Shown here in pieces: positions 44,236 to 51,189 of a stretch of 61,141 nt of DNA (positions are counted from its first letter, which is position 1; each line of letters starts with the position of its first letter). The notes under the pieces are model-generated. The model was not told the origin of the DNA and did no database searches. It saw only the letters and a program-made list of their open reading frames with translations. The translations under genes and the position numbers were made by a program. The stretch lies in assembly GCA_964573155.1 (NCBI GenBank), contig CAZNIN010000002.1, positions 1-61,141 on the forward strand, given 5' to 3'. The DNA is from JAGQNK01 sp964573155. Its GTDB lineage: Bacteria > Patescibacteriota > Saccharimonadia > Saccharimonadales > JAGQNK01.

Positions 44236-44266
44236 ACTCCAGCTACCTAGCGTAGCTGGAGTTTTT
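44236..44266 (+). terminator. Intrinsic terminator after the K/H/Y/D-rich gene
   Basis: Perfect 11-base stem ACTCCAGCTAC / GTAGCTGGAGT with a 5-base loop (CTAGC), running into TTTTT. Confidence 0.9.
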
Positions 44267-44519
44267 ATAAGTCTTTCGTGGCCGACAAGTAGTTGCGCCT
44301 TAGACGACGGTGGCAAAGATAACCAAGTCCAGAAACACCCACAAAAGCCAACAAGACATGTTTCGTACCAGTCGCAGGCAACACCGAGGGACTCGGTACA
44401 TCTGTTCTCGTTGATGATGTTTGAGGTGTAAATCCCTCGTCAGCAGCAAAAACGACTCGAGGCGTGCCAACAATCATGGCTAACATGATCAGTAACAGCA
44501 ATAAACATACTCTCATCAT
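44265..44519 (-). CDS. Mini LPXTG surface protein, 84 residues
   Basis: An N-terminal signal peptide (LLLLLIMLAMIVGTPRVVFA), a Ser/Thr/Pro-rich stretch of about 25 residues, then LPATG, a hydrophobic segment (VLLAFVGVSGLGYLC) and a basic tail (HRRLRR). This is a complete sortase sorting signal on a protein with almost no mature domain (about 25-30 residues after both cleavages). TATAAT lies 3 bases before the ATGATG start, so the second ATG could be leaderless. No sortase gene is in the window. Confidence 0.75.
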   Translation of the reverse strand: MMRVCLLLLLIMLAMIVGTPRVVFAADEGFTPQTSSTRTDVPSPSVLPATGTKHVLLAFVGVSGLGYLCHRRLRRNYLSATKDL

Positions 44520-44553
44520 TTTATTATATCACGTTTTTCAAGCTTTGTCTACT

Positions 44554-45060
44554 TTACCAGCGCCCGCCTTTGATGCGAAACCATCTGACAATGCGACCAT
44601 CCAAAAGCAAATGACTGAAGTAACCAGTGACTGCTGCGCCGTAATAGAGCATATACGTAGTGAGGAGTGCTGATTTATTTAGATACGGCACCAGTACTAA
44701 CGGTGCCGGTACGAGCAGCATAGCCCACTTGCTATGTGTCCAGCCACGGTGCTTGCCAAGTATCGGGAACATACAGATGAGTCCAAAATACGCCGCTGCC
44801 TCCAAATAGCCATTAGCAATCAATAGTACATCCAGCACAAATGCCGCACCAAAGAATATGTCCTGCCCCTTGGAATTGGTATCGATATCCGGCCACAGCG
44901 CAAAAAGCATTGCCAAAACCATCAAACCAGCTAGCGTCTGCCAGTCATTTAGTACCCCACCAGTTTTCTCCAACAAATCGCCTGGCAAATAATGCAGCGA
45001 CACGATGTAAACGATTCCGGCTACTGCGCCGCCCGCAACATGTCCTTTGTAATTCGCCAT
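44554..45060 (-). CDS. YdjM/DUF457-type membrane-bound metal hydrolase
   Basis: A 168-residue polytopic protein. The motifs FALWPDIDTNSKG, LGKHRGWTHSKWA and GYFSHLLLDG carry the conserved His/Asp residues of the YdjM (LexA-binding, membrane-bound predicted metal-dependent hydrolase) family. Substrate unknown. It follows typA by 24 bases and precedes the LPATG gene by 34, likely one transcript. Confidence 0.85.
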   Translation of the reverse strand: MANYKGHVAGGAVAGIVYIVSLHYLPGDLLEKTGGVLNDWQTLAGLMVLAMLFALWPDIDTNSKGQDIFFGAAFVLDVLLIANGYLEAAAYFGLICMFPILGKHRGWTHSKWAMLLVPAPLVLVPYLNKSALLTTYMLYYGAAVTGYFSHLLLDGRIVRWFRIKGGRW

Positions 45061-45084
45061 GCATCCATTATAAGCATATGTGCT

Positions 45085-46917
45085 TTATTTGTTCTGGCGC
45101 TTGCGTTTATGCGGGTCGAGTTCTTTCTTCCTCAAACGCAAGTTTTGCGGCGTAACTTCCAGAAGCTCGTCATTTTCAATAAAATCCAAACACTGCTCCA
45201 AGCTAAAGATAGTCGGCGGCGTTAGTTGCACAACCCCGTCACTCGACGAGCTGCGCATGTTTGTTAGATGCTTGGTCTTGCAGACATTCATCTCCATATC
45301 TTCCTGTCGCTTGTTCAATCCAACAATCTGCCCAGCATAGACTTTTTCGGCCGGACCAACAAAAACTTCACCGCGCTCTTCGACCATTTGCAGTGCGTAA
45401 GGAGTCGTAACACCCGTCTCATAGGCAATCAACACACCGTTGCGAATTTGTTGCAATGCCGTTCCGAGTGGCTGATAGCCGATCATCAGGCTATTCATAA
45501 TAATCGTCCCTTTGGTTTTCGTGACCAGCACATTTCGCAGACCAAGGAGCGCCCGAGTTGGAAGTTTATATACCAACTTTGTTACGCCCTTAGGGCTCGC
45601 GAATTGTTCAAGCAGCTCTGCTTTGCGAGCACCGAGCTCCATCTGAACCGCTCCGACGTAGTCAGCTGCTACTTCTACAATTAGCTCTTCAAGTGGCTCT
45701 TCCGTGACGCCATTATTATCCCTGGTTACGACCTGCGGTCGGCCAACTTCGAACTCGTACCCTTCGCGCCGCATCGTCTCGATCAGTACACTCAAATGCA
45801 ACTCGCCGCGACCGGATACCAGAAAGCCAATACCTTCTTCCTCGACGCGCAAGCCGACATTCGTCTCGAGCTCTTTTTGCAGCCGTTCACCGATTTGACG
45901 CGATGTACTGAACTCACCTTCAGTACCCTTGAAGGGCGACGTATTAGGCCCTAAGTATACCTTGAGTGTCGGCGCTTCTACTTCGAGCACCGGCAAAGCC
46001 TCAGGCTCCTCAGCATCAGCAATTGTTTCACCGATCTGCACATCGCTTATGCCTGTCAACTGCACGATATCACCGGCTATACCACCTGGTACTTCGAACT
46101 TCGTTACTCCGTGACTCATAAATACAGTGTCTACTTTGGACTTCTTGAAGGCGCCGTCTTTCTTGCAGACAACAACTGACTGACCAGACTCCACCCGCCC
46201 CCTCGTAATACGTCCGACCGCATATTTACCCTTGTATGAGTCCCATGACAAGGCGGTAACAAGCATTTGAAACGGCTTATCACTTTCTACTGCTGGTGCT
46301 GGTACATGCTCAATGATGGCATCAAAAATCGGATCGAACGACGCATCCGCATCGGTGTCGTCGGGCACCTTTGGCCACGCTTTACCGGCTCGACCAATCG
46401 CATAATATACCGGGTAATACAGTTGATCTTCGTGGACCGCAAGCTCCAGGAACAGATCCGCCAGTTCATCCTCAACCTCTTTGATACGTCGGCCAGATTT
46501 GTCAATCTTGTTGATAATGACTATTGGCTTGAGTTCAGCTGCGAGTGCCTTGCCAAGCACAAATTTGGTCTGCGGCATCGGACCCTCCTGGGCGTCGACG
46601 ATGAGGATGCAACCATCGGCCATGTTGAGCGTCCGTTCTACTTCACCGGAAAAGTCAGCATGGCCGGGTGTATCGATAATATTAATGCGGTAGTCACTAT
46701 GCTGCACAGCTGTAACTTTGGCAGTGATCGTGATGCCGCGCTCGCGCTCCTGATCGCCGCTGTCCATGATGAGCTCCTGCCCCATTTCAGCCTGGTTGTC
46801 ACGAAAGGTATGCGATTGCTTCAGCAGACCATCGACAAGCGTTGTCTTGCCGTGGTCCACATGAGCGATAATCGCGATATTTCTGATTTTTGATGGTTCT
46901 TGGACAGTGTTGCTCAT
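45085..46917 (-). CDS. typA: Translational GTPase TypA/BipA
   Basis: A 610-residue ribosome-binding GTPase for stress and subunit assembly. G1 AHVDHGKTTLVDGL, G2 RERGITITAK, G3 IDTPGHADF, G4 VINKIDKSGRR. The C-terminal BipA-specific domain (LPTRALLGLRNVLVTKTKGTIIMNS region; RPQVVTRDNNG) is present, and the tail is very basic. Normal length. It lies 12 bases after the helicase gene. Confidence 0.97.
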   Translation of the reverse strand: MSNTVQEPSKIRNIAIIAHVDHGKTTLVDGLLKQSHTFRDNQAEMGQELIMDSGDQERERGITITAKVTAVQHSDYRINIIDTPGHADFSGEVERTLNMADGCILIVDAQEGPMPQTKFVLGKALAAELKPIVIINKIDKSGRRIKEVEDELADLFLELAVHEDQLYYPVYYAIGRAGKAWPKVPDDTDADASFDPIFDAIIEHVPAPAVESDKPFQMLVTALSWDSYKGKYAVGRITRGRVESGQSVVVCKKDGAFKKSKVDTVFMSHGVTKFEVPGGIAGDIVQLTGISDVQIGETIADAEEPEALPVLEVEAPTLKVYLGPNTSPFKGTEGEFSTSRQIGERLQKELETNVGLRVEEEGIGFLVSGRGELHLSVLIETMRREGYEFEVGRPQVVTRDNNGVTEEPLEELIVEVAADYVGAVQMELGARKAELLEQFASPKGVTKLVYKLPTRALLGLRNVLVTKTKGTIIMNSLMIGYQPLGTALQQIRNGVLIAYETGVTTPYALQMVEERGEVFVGPAEKVYAGQIVGLNKRQEDMEMNVCKTKHLTNMRSSSSDGVVQLTPPTIFSLEQCLDFIENDELLEVTPQNLRLRKKELDPHKRKRQNK

Positions 46918-46929
46918 AGTATTTCTGGA

Positions 46930-48135
46930 TTAATGGCTTACGAAAGTTAGTGCATAGCCAATACGGCCAGCGCGGCCAGCGCGGCCAATACGGTGCGTGT
47001 AATCGTCGTATGTCTGCGGAATGGTGTAATTGATAACATGCGTAATGTCTTTGACGTCAATACCACGAGCTGCAACATCTGTTGCAACGAGTATAGTGAC
47101 TTCACTCTTTTTGAACCTATTCAGAGCACGCTGACGCTGGCTTTGATTTTTTCCACCATGAATGGCGTCGGCCTTAAAGCCACGCGCAATTAGCTCGTTA
47201 CTCAACCGCTCAACACTACGCTGCGTTTCGTCAAAGATAATAATTTTTTCGACTTCTTCACGAATGAGAATGTCATGCAGCTTATCTATTTTCTCGTGTG
47301 ATGTAGTTATTCTGACGATATCTTGATGCACGTTATCACTCGTAGCGCTCGTTTTATGCTCGATAGCTACGGGCTCATTCGAAAAATTCTCGATCAACAT
47401 CTGCACTTTATTGTCCATGGTAGCCGAGAAAAACAATGACTGACGCTGTCCGGGAAGTTGCTGCATGATTGTCGTTACGTCTGGCAAAAATCCCATATCA
47501 AGCATTCGGTCAACCTCATCCAATACCACAAACTTAAAGGTATCCAGCCGCAGAGTACCACGCTCCATATGATCTTTGATTCGCCCAGGAGTACCGATAA
47601 CGACTCGTGGCTTTAACCGCAAGTCACGTAGTTGCGGACCGATATTGGTGCCGCCTATGAGCAGCACGCCAAATAGTCCGCTTCCCTTTGCGATCGATTT
47701 CATCTCAGCCTCAATTTGTTGAGCAAGCTCACGTGTCGGTGCAATGATGAGCGCTTTCGCTTTCGAGTCACACATTAATTGATGCAAAACAGGAAGCGCA
47801 AAGGCCGCCGTTTTGCCGGTTCCGGTGTTGGCTATACCGATGACGTCGCTGCCACAAAGCGCGACAGGTATAGTCTGATCCTGAATTGGTGATGGTGTCT
47901 GATAACCTTTCGCGGCCAGATTTGTTTTTAACAGATCGTGGATGTCGAAATCATCAAACTGATGTGTGGCTATATACTGTTCAGCCTCGACCGGGCGGGC
48001 TGCTTTGACGAACTTTATTGGGTCTATGTACTGACCCTGTCGGCGCTTATTTTGTCGTGGTGCCGTACGATACGTTCGTCGACGCCCGCCAAAAGCTGAC
48101 CGCTGATTCGTGGTTTTTTTGTAAGATGAAGGCAT
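46930..48135 (-). CDS. DEAD-box family RNA helicase with DEVD motif II
   Basis: A 401-residue RNA helicase. Q motif (PSPIQDQTIPVAL), motif I ANTGTGKTAAFALP, Ia PTRELAQQ, Ib TPGRI, motif III SAT, V ATDVAARGIDV and VI HRIGRAGRAG are standard; motif II reads DEVD rather than DEAD (VVLDEVDRMLDMGF). A basic N-terminal extension of about 40 residues is present. The leader upstream (to about 48290) contains GAGCTC/GAGCCG complementary segments around a T-run, perhaps a cold-shock-like folded leader. Confidence 0.93.
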   Translation of the reverse strand: MPSSYKKTTNQRSAFGGRRRTYRTAPRQNKRRQGQYIDPIKFVKAARPVEAEQYIATHQFDDFDIHDLLKTNLAAKGYQTPSPIQDQTIPVALCGSDVIGIANTGTGKTAAFALPVLHQLMCDSKAKALIIAPTRELAQQIEAEMKSIAKGSGLFGVLLIGGTNIGPQLRDLRLKPRVVIGTPGRIKDHMERGTLRLDTFKFVVLDEVDRMLDMGFLPDVTTIMQQLPGQRQSLFFSATMDNKVQMLIENFSNEPVAIEHKTSATSDNVHQDIVRITTSHEKIDKLHDILIREEVEKIIIFDETQRSVERLSNELIARGFKADAIHGGKNQSQRQRALNRFKKSEVTILVATDVAARGIDVKDITHVINYTIPQTYDDYTHRIGRAGRAGRIGYALTFVSH

Positions 48136-48298
48136 AAAAATAGAATCCTTGTGTTGATAGAGCCGAAAAAAAATGAGCTCTTTTTAGTATTACTTCGATT
48201 GTCACTAAATGAAACCTAAAGTAAAACTATTCCCAACTCTGGATTCACTTTTTAGAACAATGAGAGTTTATTGTAGCATGTCTGAGCGTAAGCGTCAA

Positions 48299-48739
48299 TC
48301 AGGCTGCGTACAACCCCACCAGTTCAGCCTGGTCTATAATATGCCCATCCATAGCCGCATAGACTTCTTCCCGCTTATCTTCCGGATGGATATCCTCAAG
48401 CATTGCGTCGAGCGCAAACAGCTTAAAAAAGTAGCGGTGTGTGCCGTCCGGTGGTCTCGGCCCGCCATATTCTCTCGTCTCGAAATCATTTGTCGCTTGT
48501 TTGGCGCCTATGGGCAGCTCACCTTCCATAATCTGCAGCGTTGCGGGTGAAATATTATAAAGAATCCAGTGAGTAAACGTGCCGGTTGGTGCATCCGGAT
48601 CTTCGACAATCAGAGCCAAACTTTTCGCCTCCGGTGACACTTCAGAGAAAGTTAACGGCGGGTTGATGTTACTCCCGTCATAGCTGTATTCCGTAGGAAT
48701 GAAATCATTGTCTTGAAATGCTGTGCTTGTAATTGTCAT
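48299..48739 (-). CDS. YbhB/YbcL (PEBP-family) protein
   Basis: A 146-residue phosphatidylethanolamine-binding-protein fold. Family motifs: YDGSNINPPLTF, SLALIVEDPDAPTGTFTHWI and GPRPPDGTHRYFFKLFALD. Bacterial members have unclear ligands. Single gene in its own unit. Confidence 0.93.
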   Translation of the reverse strand: MTITSTAFQDNDFIPTEYSYDGSNINPPLTFSEVSPEAKSLALIVEDPDAPTGTFTHWILYNISPATLQIMEGELPIGAKQATNDFETREYGGPRPPDGTHRYFFKLFALDAMLEDIHPEDKREEVYAAMDGHIIDQAELVGLYAA

Positions 48740-48989
48740 GCCCGCCAGTATATGGGCTTGAACAAAGGCATGATGTAAGTTTTCTTACAGCAAGGCGAGG
48801 GATAAAAATATGCATTCTACATTGACTGGTTTTAAGTAGAATATCCATCAAGACCTTCGTGGTGTTTTGGACCATGACCCAGCGGCAAACGCGAATGCAA
48901 AATCGTGCATATCTGTATATATTAATTGCGTTACATTAGGCTTATACACCCAATAGGTGCATACTGATAAACAGAAAGAGGAGTTCATT

Positions 48990-49046
48990 ATGCCAAAAGA
49001 CAAAGGAAAGAAAGAAAAAAAGAAGCCGAAACAGGTGAAGGCTTAG
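48990..49046 (+). CDS. 18-residue lysine-rich peptide
   Basis: A tiny frame, half lysine (MPKDKGKKEKKKPKQVKA), with a strong AGAGGAG 6 bases upstream and a stop 1 base before the next ATG. The good ribosome site and tight coupling to the following gene argue it is translated, either as a peptide or as a leader for the next gene. About 250 bases before it (48740-48989) hold no gene I can support. Confidence 0.55.
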   Translation: MPKDKGKKEKKKPKQVKA

Positions 49047-49047
49047 T

Positions 49048-49260
49048 ATGGACGAAGCAGAAATCATTATCGCTCTGCAGAAGATGGAAGATAACCCTTC
49101 ACTTGTTACAGAACCTGCTTTTCGAGCCAATACCGAAAAATGGCCAGGCAATACCATATCCTTCGTCGATAGTCATTTGGCTTATCTCAAGCTCCACCCG
49201 AAAACTGAGCCGGAGCACTACCTGTCAAACTTACGGCTCATGCTACGAAAAAATCCATAG
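49048..49260 (+). CDS. Uncharacterised 70-residue protein
   Basis: Starts 1 base after the lysine-rich peptide. Soluble and mostly helical in appearance (DEAEIIIALQKMEDN; FVDSHLAYLKLHPKTEPEHYLSNLRLML). Not recognised. Ends head to head with the 29-residue minus-strand frame (stops at 49260 and 49261). Confidence 0.6.
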   Translation: MDEAEIIIALQKMEDNPSLVTEPAFRANTEKWPGNTISFVDSHLAYLKLHPKTEPEHYLSNLRLMLRKNP

Positions 49261-49350
49261 CTACCCAGCCAGAAGTCGTGAGTCAAAACACCACAGCTCA
49301 TTTGTTTCGCTGTCGCGAATGTAATACCGTGGAGTTAGTTTGTGTCCCAT
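49261..49350 (-). CDS. Possible 29-residue protein
   Basis: Encodes MGHKLTPRYYIRDSETNEL plus a short tail ending in LLAG. GGAGGGAG lies about 9 bases upstream of the ATG. The composition is protein-like (no low complexity), but nothing further supports it. Confidence 0.45.
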   Translation of the reverse strand: MGHKLTPRYYIRDSETNELWCFDSRLLAG

Positions 49351-49418
49351 GATATCTTCTCCCTCCGTTTCTAGCATAAAAGGCCAATACTATTTAATAT
49401 GTAAAAATATTCACTTTA

Positions 49419-50267
49419 CTAAGTTATATTAGGTATTTTTGCTGCCAACCCTGCTTCTGCTTTCAGCTGAATCATTTTTTCTGACCATGAACTGTATGTG
49501 TCATTCTTTCGTCCCGTTTCGTCATACCAAAAAATCTGAGGGCTATATGCACTTGGATGTCGTCCATGCGTCGGCGTGACGCCATACACCGTCGGAGAGA
49601 TCTCTTTCATAAAGTACTTAACTGCATTGTCCATAGTCTCACCAAAGTTCCGATCTTCATCATGCACGATCAAATCTCTTCCATTAGCAAAATCTTGCAA
49701 CAACTGCATTTCGTCATCGCTTACGGCCGGAGTGGCGTCATGAGCTTTATGTCTGCTAAATCTCACCGGGTAAACTAAAGAACCCTCAGGGAACTGCGAA
49801 TAGGTGGCCAAACTTGATACGATTCCTCCATGTCCAAGTGCAACAAATAGCTTTGGACGATCGGGGGGCGAACGTCTCTCTATTGCTGTCCTTGTCAAGA
49901 GGGAGTTATCGGCCCTTAGGGCTGTTTCAGTCGCCTTGATCGATGTAGCATCGAGCACACCGTTGACCGGGGCTAAATCATCCAGAACTGATTGGGTAGC
50001 TTCAGAGGGCTCATCAACGGGGCTATCTCGTAAAACGTCCAGTATTACACGCACACCCCAATTAATCGCATCAAAGTAATCTTGTCCTGCCCGTTCTTCT
50101 GAACGGACGTTCATTAAACCCCTAACTATCCCGGCCGCAGCATATCTTCTCATATCAGCAGACGTTGCCGTGGCTGCTTGCTCGAATAAATAGTTTGGGT
50201 CGGAGTTGCGATATTCAACATTATCACCGCTAAAAAAACGGTATTCGCCATGTTCTATAGAAATCAT
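49419..50267 (-). CDS. Phosphoribosyltransferase-like protein
   Basis: A 282-residue protein. Residues about 150-240 resemble a type I PRTase core: LFVALGHGGIVSSLATY, then VYPVRFSRHKAHD, and GRDLIVHDEDRNFGETM in the place of the PRPP-binding loop (family: VLIVDDxxxTGxT). The Asp pair is altered to HDED and the usual TG to FG, so activity is uncertain. The N-terminal 140 residues are helical and unrecognised. I start at the ATG at 50267; a longer frame to 50393 runs antisense through the repeat and is rejected. Confidence 0.55.
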   Translation of the reverse strand: MISIEHGEYRFFSGDNVEYRNSDPNYLFEQAATATSADMRRYAAAGIVRGLMNVRSEERAGQDYFDAINWGVRVILDVLRDSPVDEPSEATQSVLDDLAPVNGVLDATSIKATETALRADNSLLTRTAIERRSPPDRPKLFVALGHGGIVSSLATYSQFPEGSLVYPVRFSRHKAHDATPAVSDDEMQLLQDFANGRDLIVHDEDRNFGETMDNAVKYFMKEISPTVYGVTPTHGRHPSAYSPQIFWYDETGRKNDTYSSWSEKMIQLKAEAGLAAKIPNIT

Positions 50268-50325
50268 ATGAGGACCATAATCACAGGAAACAATACTTGA
50301 CGCAAGTATAGGCGGAGTGTCCCTC

Positions 50326-50354
50326 AACAAAAAAGCACCAGCATTTGCTGATGC
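50326..50354 (-). terminator. Hairpin terminator at the outer cassette boundary
   Basis: On the minus strand GCATCAGC / GCTGGTGC with a 4-base loop, followed by TTTTTTG. Nearly the same as the tmRNA terminator at 54022-54050 (shared CTGATGCGTTTTTGGTGGAGC on the plus strand). Confidence 0.7.
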
Positions 50355-50358
50355 GTTT

Positions 50359-50496
50359 TTGGTGGAGCACCTCGAAAAAAGTTCACCCCTCATTGTCGAA
50401 GAAGTACGTCGCTGGCGCGAATTACTCTGGGACGATTGGATAAACTACAAAAGGGGAAAAGAACGTAATAAGATGTTAGCTATCCCCTGAGGGTAT
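50359..50496 (+). repeat. Cassette-end repeat, copy 1 (with 43-codon frame)
   Basis: Begins TTGGTGGAGCACCTCGAA and matches copy 2 (50943-51080) with 9 differences in the first 93 bases. Both copies are open for exactly 43 codons and stop at the same place (CCCCTGAGGGTAT). Amino-acid changes in the conserved part are conservative (K/N, V/I, E/D, W/Y, I/L, N/D), which indicates past selection on a protein: HLEKSSPLIVEEVRRWRELL here. The frame stays open upstream to a GTG at 50319. No ribosome site is seen, so it may be the tail of a lost gene. Confidence 0.75.
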
Positions 50497-50510
50497 TCGC
50501 CCTCGTTTGG

Positions 50511-50897
50511 TTACTGTCCTCGATTAAAGTCTTCTGTTACTTCAATCCTCTTTCTTAAATAAGCTTCTACATCAGATAACATAAGTTGCTTTTGAAGTTC
50601 AAATTCATGATGAGGCATACTTCCTTCTTGCATAAGCTTGCGAAGAAACGGCGGAGACATACCAAGAATTGCTGAGGCCTGGTCTATAGTTAGTCGTCTA
50701 TCTTCACCAGCTTCTTCGGGGGTATCAGGAAGCTCACCACTAGTTCGTGGATCAAGCATACCGCTATTTACGAGATCGAAATATGTTAGATCAAATTCAG
50801 GATCAGCACGCAATTGTAAACAGCCGGCGAGACGCTCCTTATCTGGAAATGTATTAAGTCCTGAATTACTGTTTGGATTGGTTGGCTGTTCGCTCAT
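50511..50897 (-). CDS. Excisionase-type helix-turn-helix protein
   Basis: A 128-residue protein. The C-terminal half (LTIDQASAILGMSPPFLRKL, then LMLSDVEAYLRKRIE) is a MerR/excisionase-type winged HTH. In other bacteria such proteins are recombination directionality factors or the DNA-binding antitoxins of PIN-domain toxins; no toxin gene is beside it. It is the only conventional gene in the 584-base inner cassette between repeat copies 1 and 2. Confidence 0.75.
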   Translation of the reverse strand: MSEQPTNPNSNSGLNTFPDKERLAGCLQLRADPEFDLTYFDLVNSGMLDPRTSGELPDTPEEAGEDRRLTIDQASAILGMSPPFLRKLMQEGSMPHHEFELQKQLMLSDVEAYLRKRIEVTEDFNRGQ

Positions 50898-50907
50898 ATT
50901 TATAGCT

Positions 50908-50937
50908 TAACAAAAAATAAGCACTGTTAAAGTGCTT
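50908..50937 (-). terminator. Hairpin terminator at the inner cassette boundary
   Basis: On the minus strand a perfect stem ATAAGCACT / AGTGCTTAT with a 4-base loop runs into TTTTTTG. It occupies the same place relative to GGTGGAGC as the other two hairpins but differs in sequence. Confidence 0.7.
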
Positions 50938-50942
50938 ATGTC

Positions 50943-51080
50943 TTGGTGGAGCACCTCGAAAATAGTTCACCCCTCATTATCGAAGAAGTACGTCGCTGGC
51001 GTGATTTACTCTGGGACGATTACCTAGACTATAAATACCGTGAAAAACGCTCAACTGATGTACATAACCCCTGAGGGTAT
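50943..51080 (+). repeat. Cassette-end repeat, copy 2 (with 43-codon frame)
   Basis: Second copy of the element at 50359-50496. The frame reads HLENSSPLIIEEVRRWRDLL in the conserved part, then a variable end, and stops after 43 codons exactly as copy 1. A TAA lies 5 codons upstream of the TTG, so here only TTG or GTG could be a start. Confidence 0.75.
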
Positions 51081-51138
51081 ACACCCATATTATAAATAGG
51101 TCTATTGCTGCTCTCTCTAGGAATCTTCGAAGCGACGG

Positions 51139-51147
51139 TGTTATAAT
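51139..51147 (+). promoter_or_regulatory. Extended -10 promoter of the coiled-coil membrane protein gene
   Basis: TGT followed by a perfect TATAAT. Transcription would start about 35 bases before the GTG at 51190. Confidence 0.5.
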
Positions 51148-51189
51148 AACCCCCAAACGAGGGTGGGCGTTACAAAGAGAGGAACGTCC

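Noticed and set aside
50268..50393. Longer N terminus for the PRTase-like gene (start at 50393)
   Set aside because: It would be antisense to the conserved repeat frame and through the hairpin; the ATG at 50267 starts a normal protein sequence.
50359..51080. Minus-strand tRNA-like or second tmRNA genes ending in GCTCCACCA at the two repeats
   Set aside because: No T-arm or pairing 5' acceptor strand is present, and the substitutions between copies follow codons on the plus strand.
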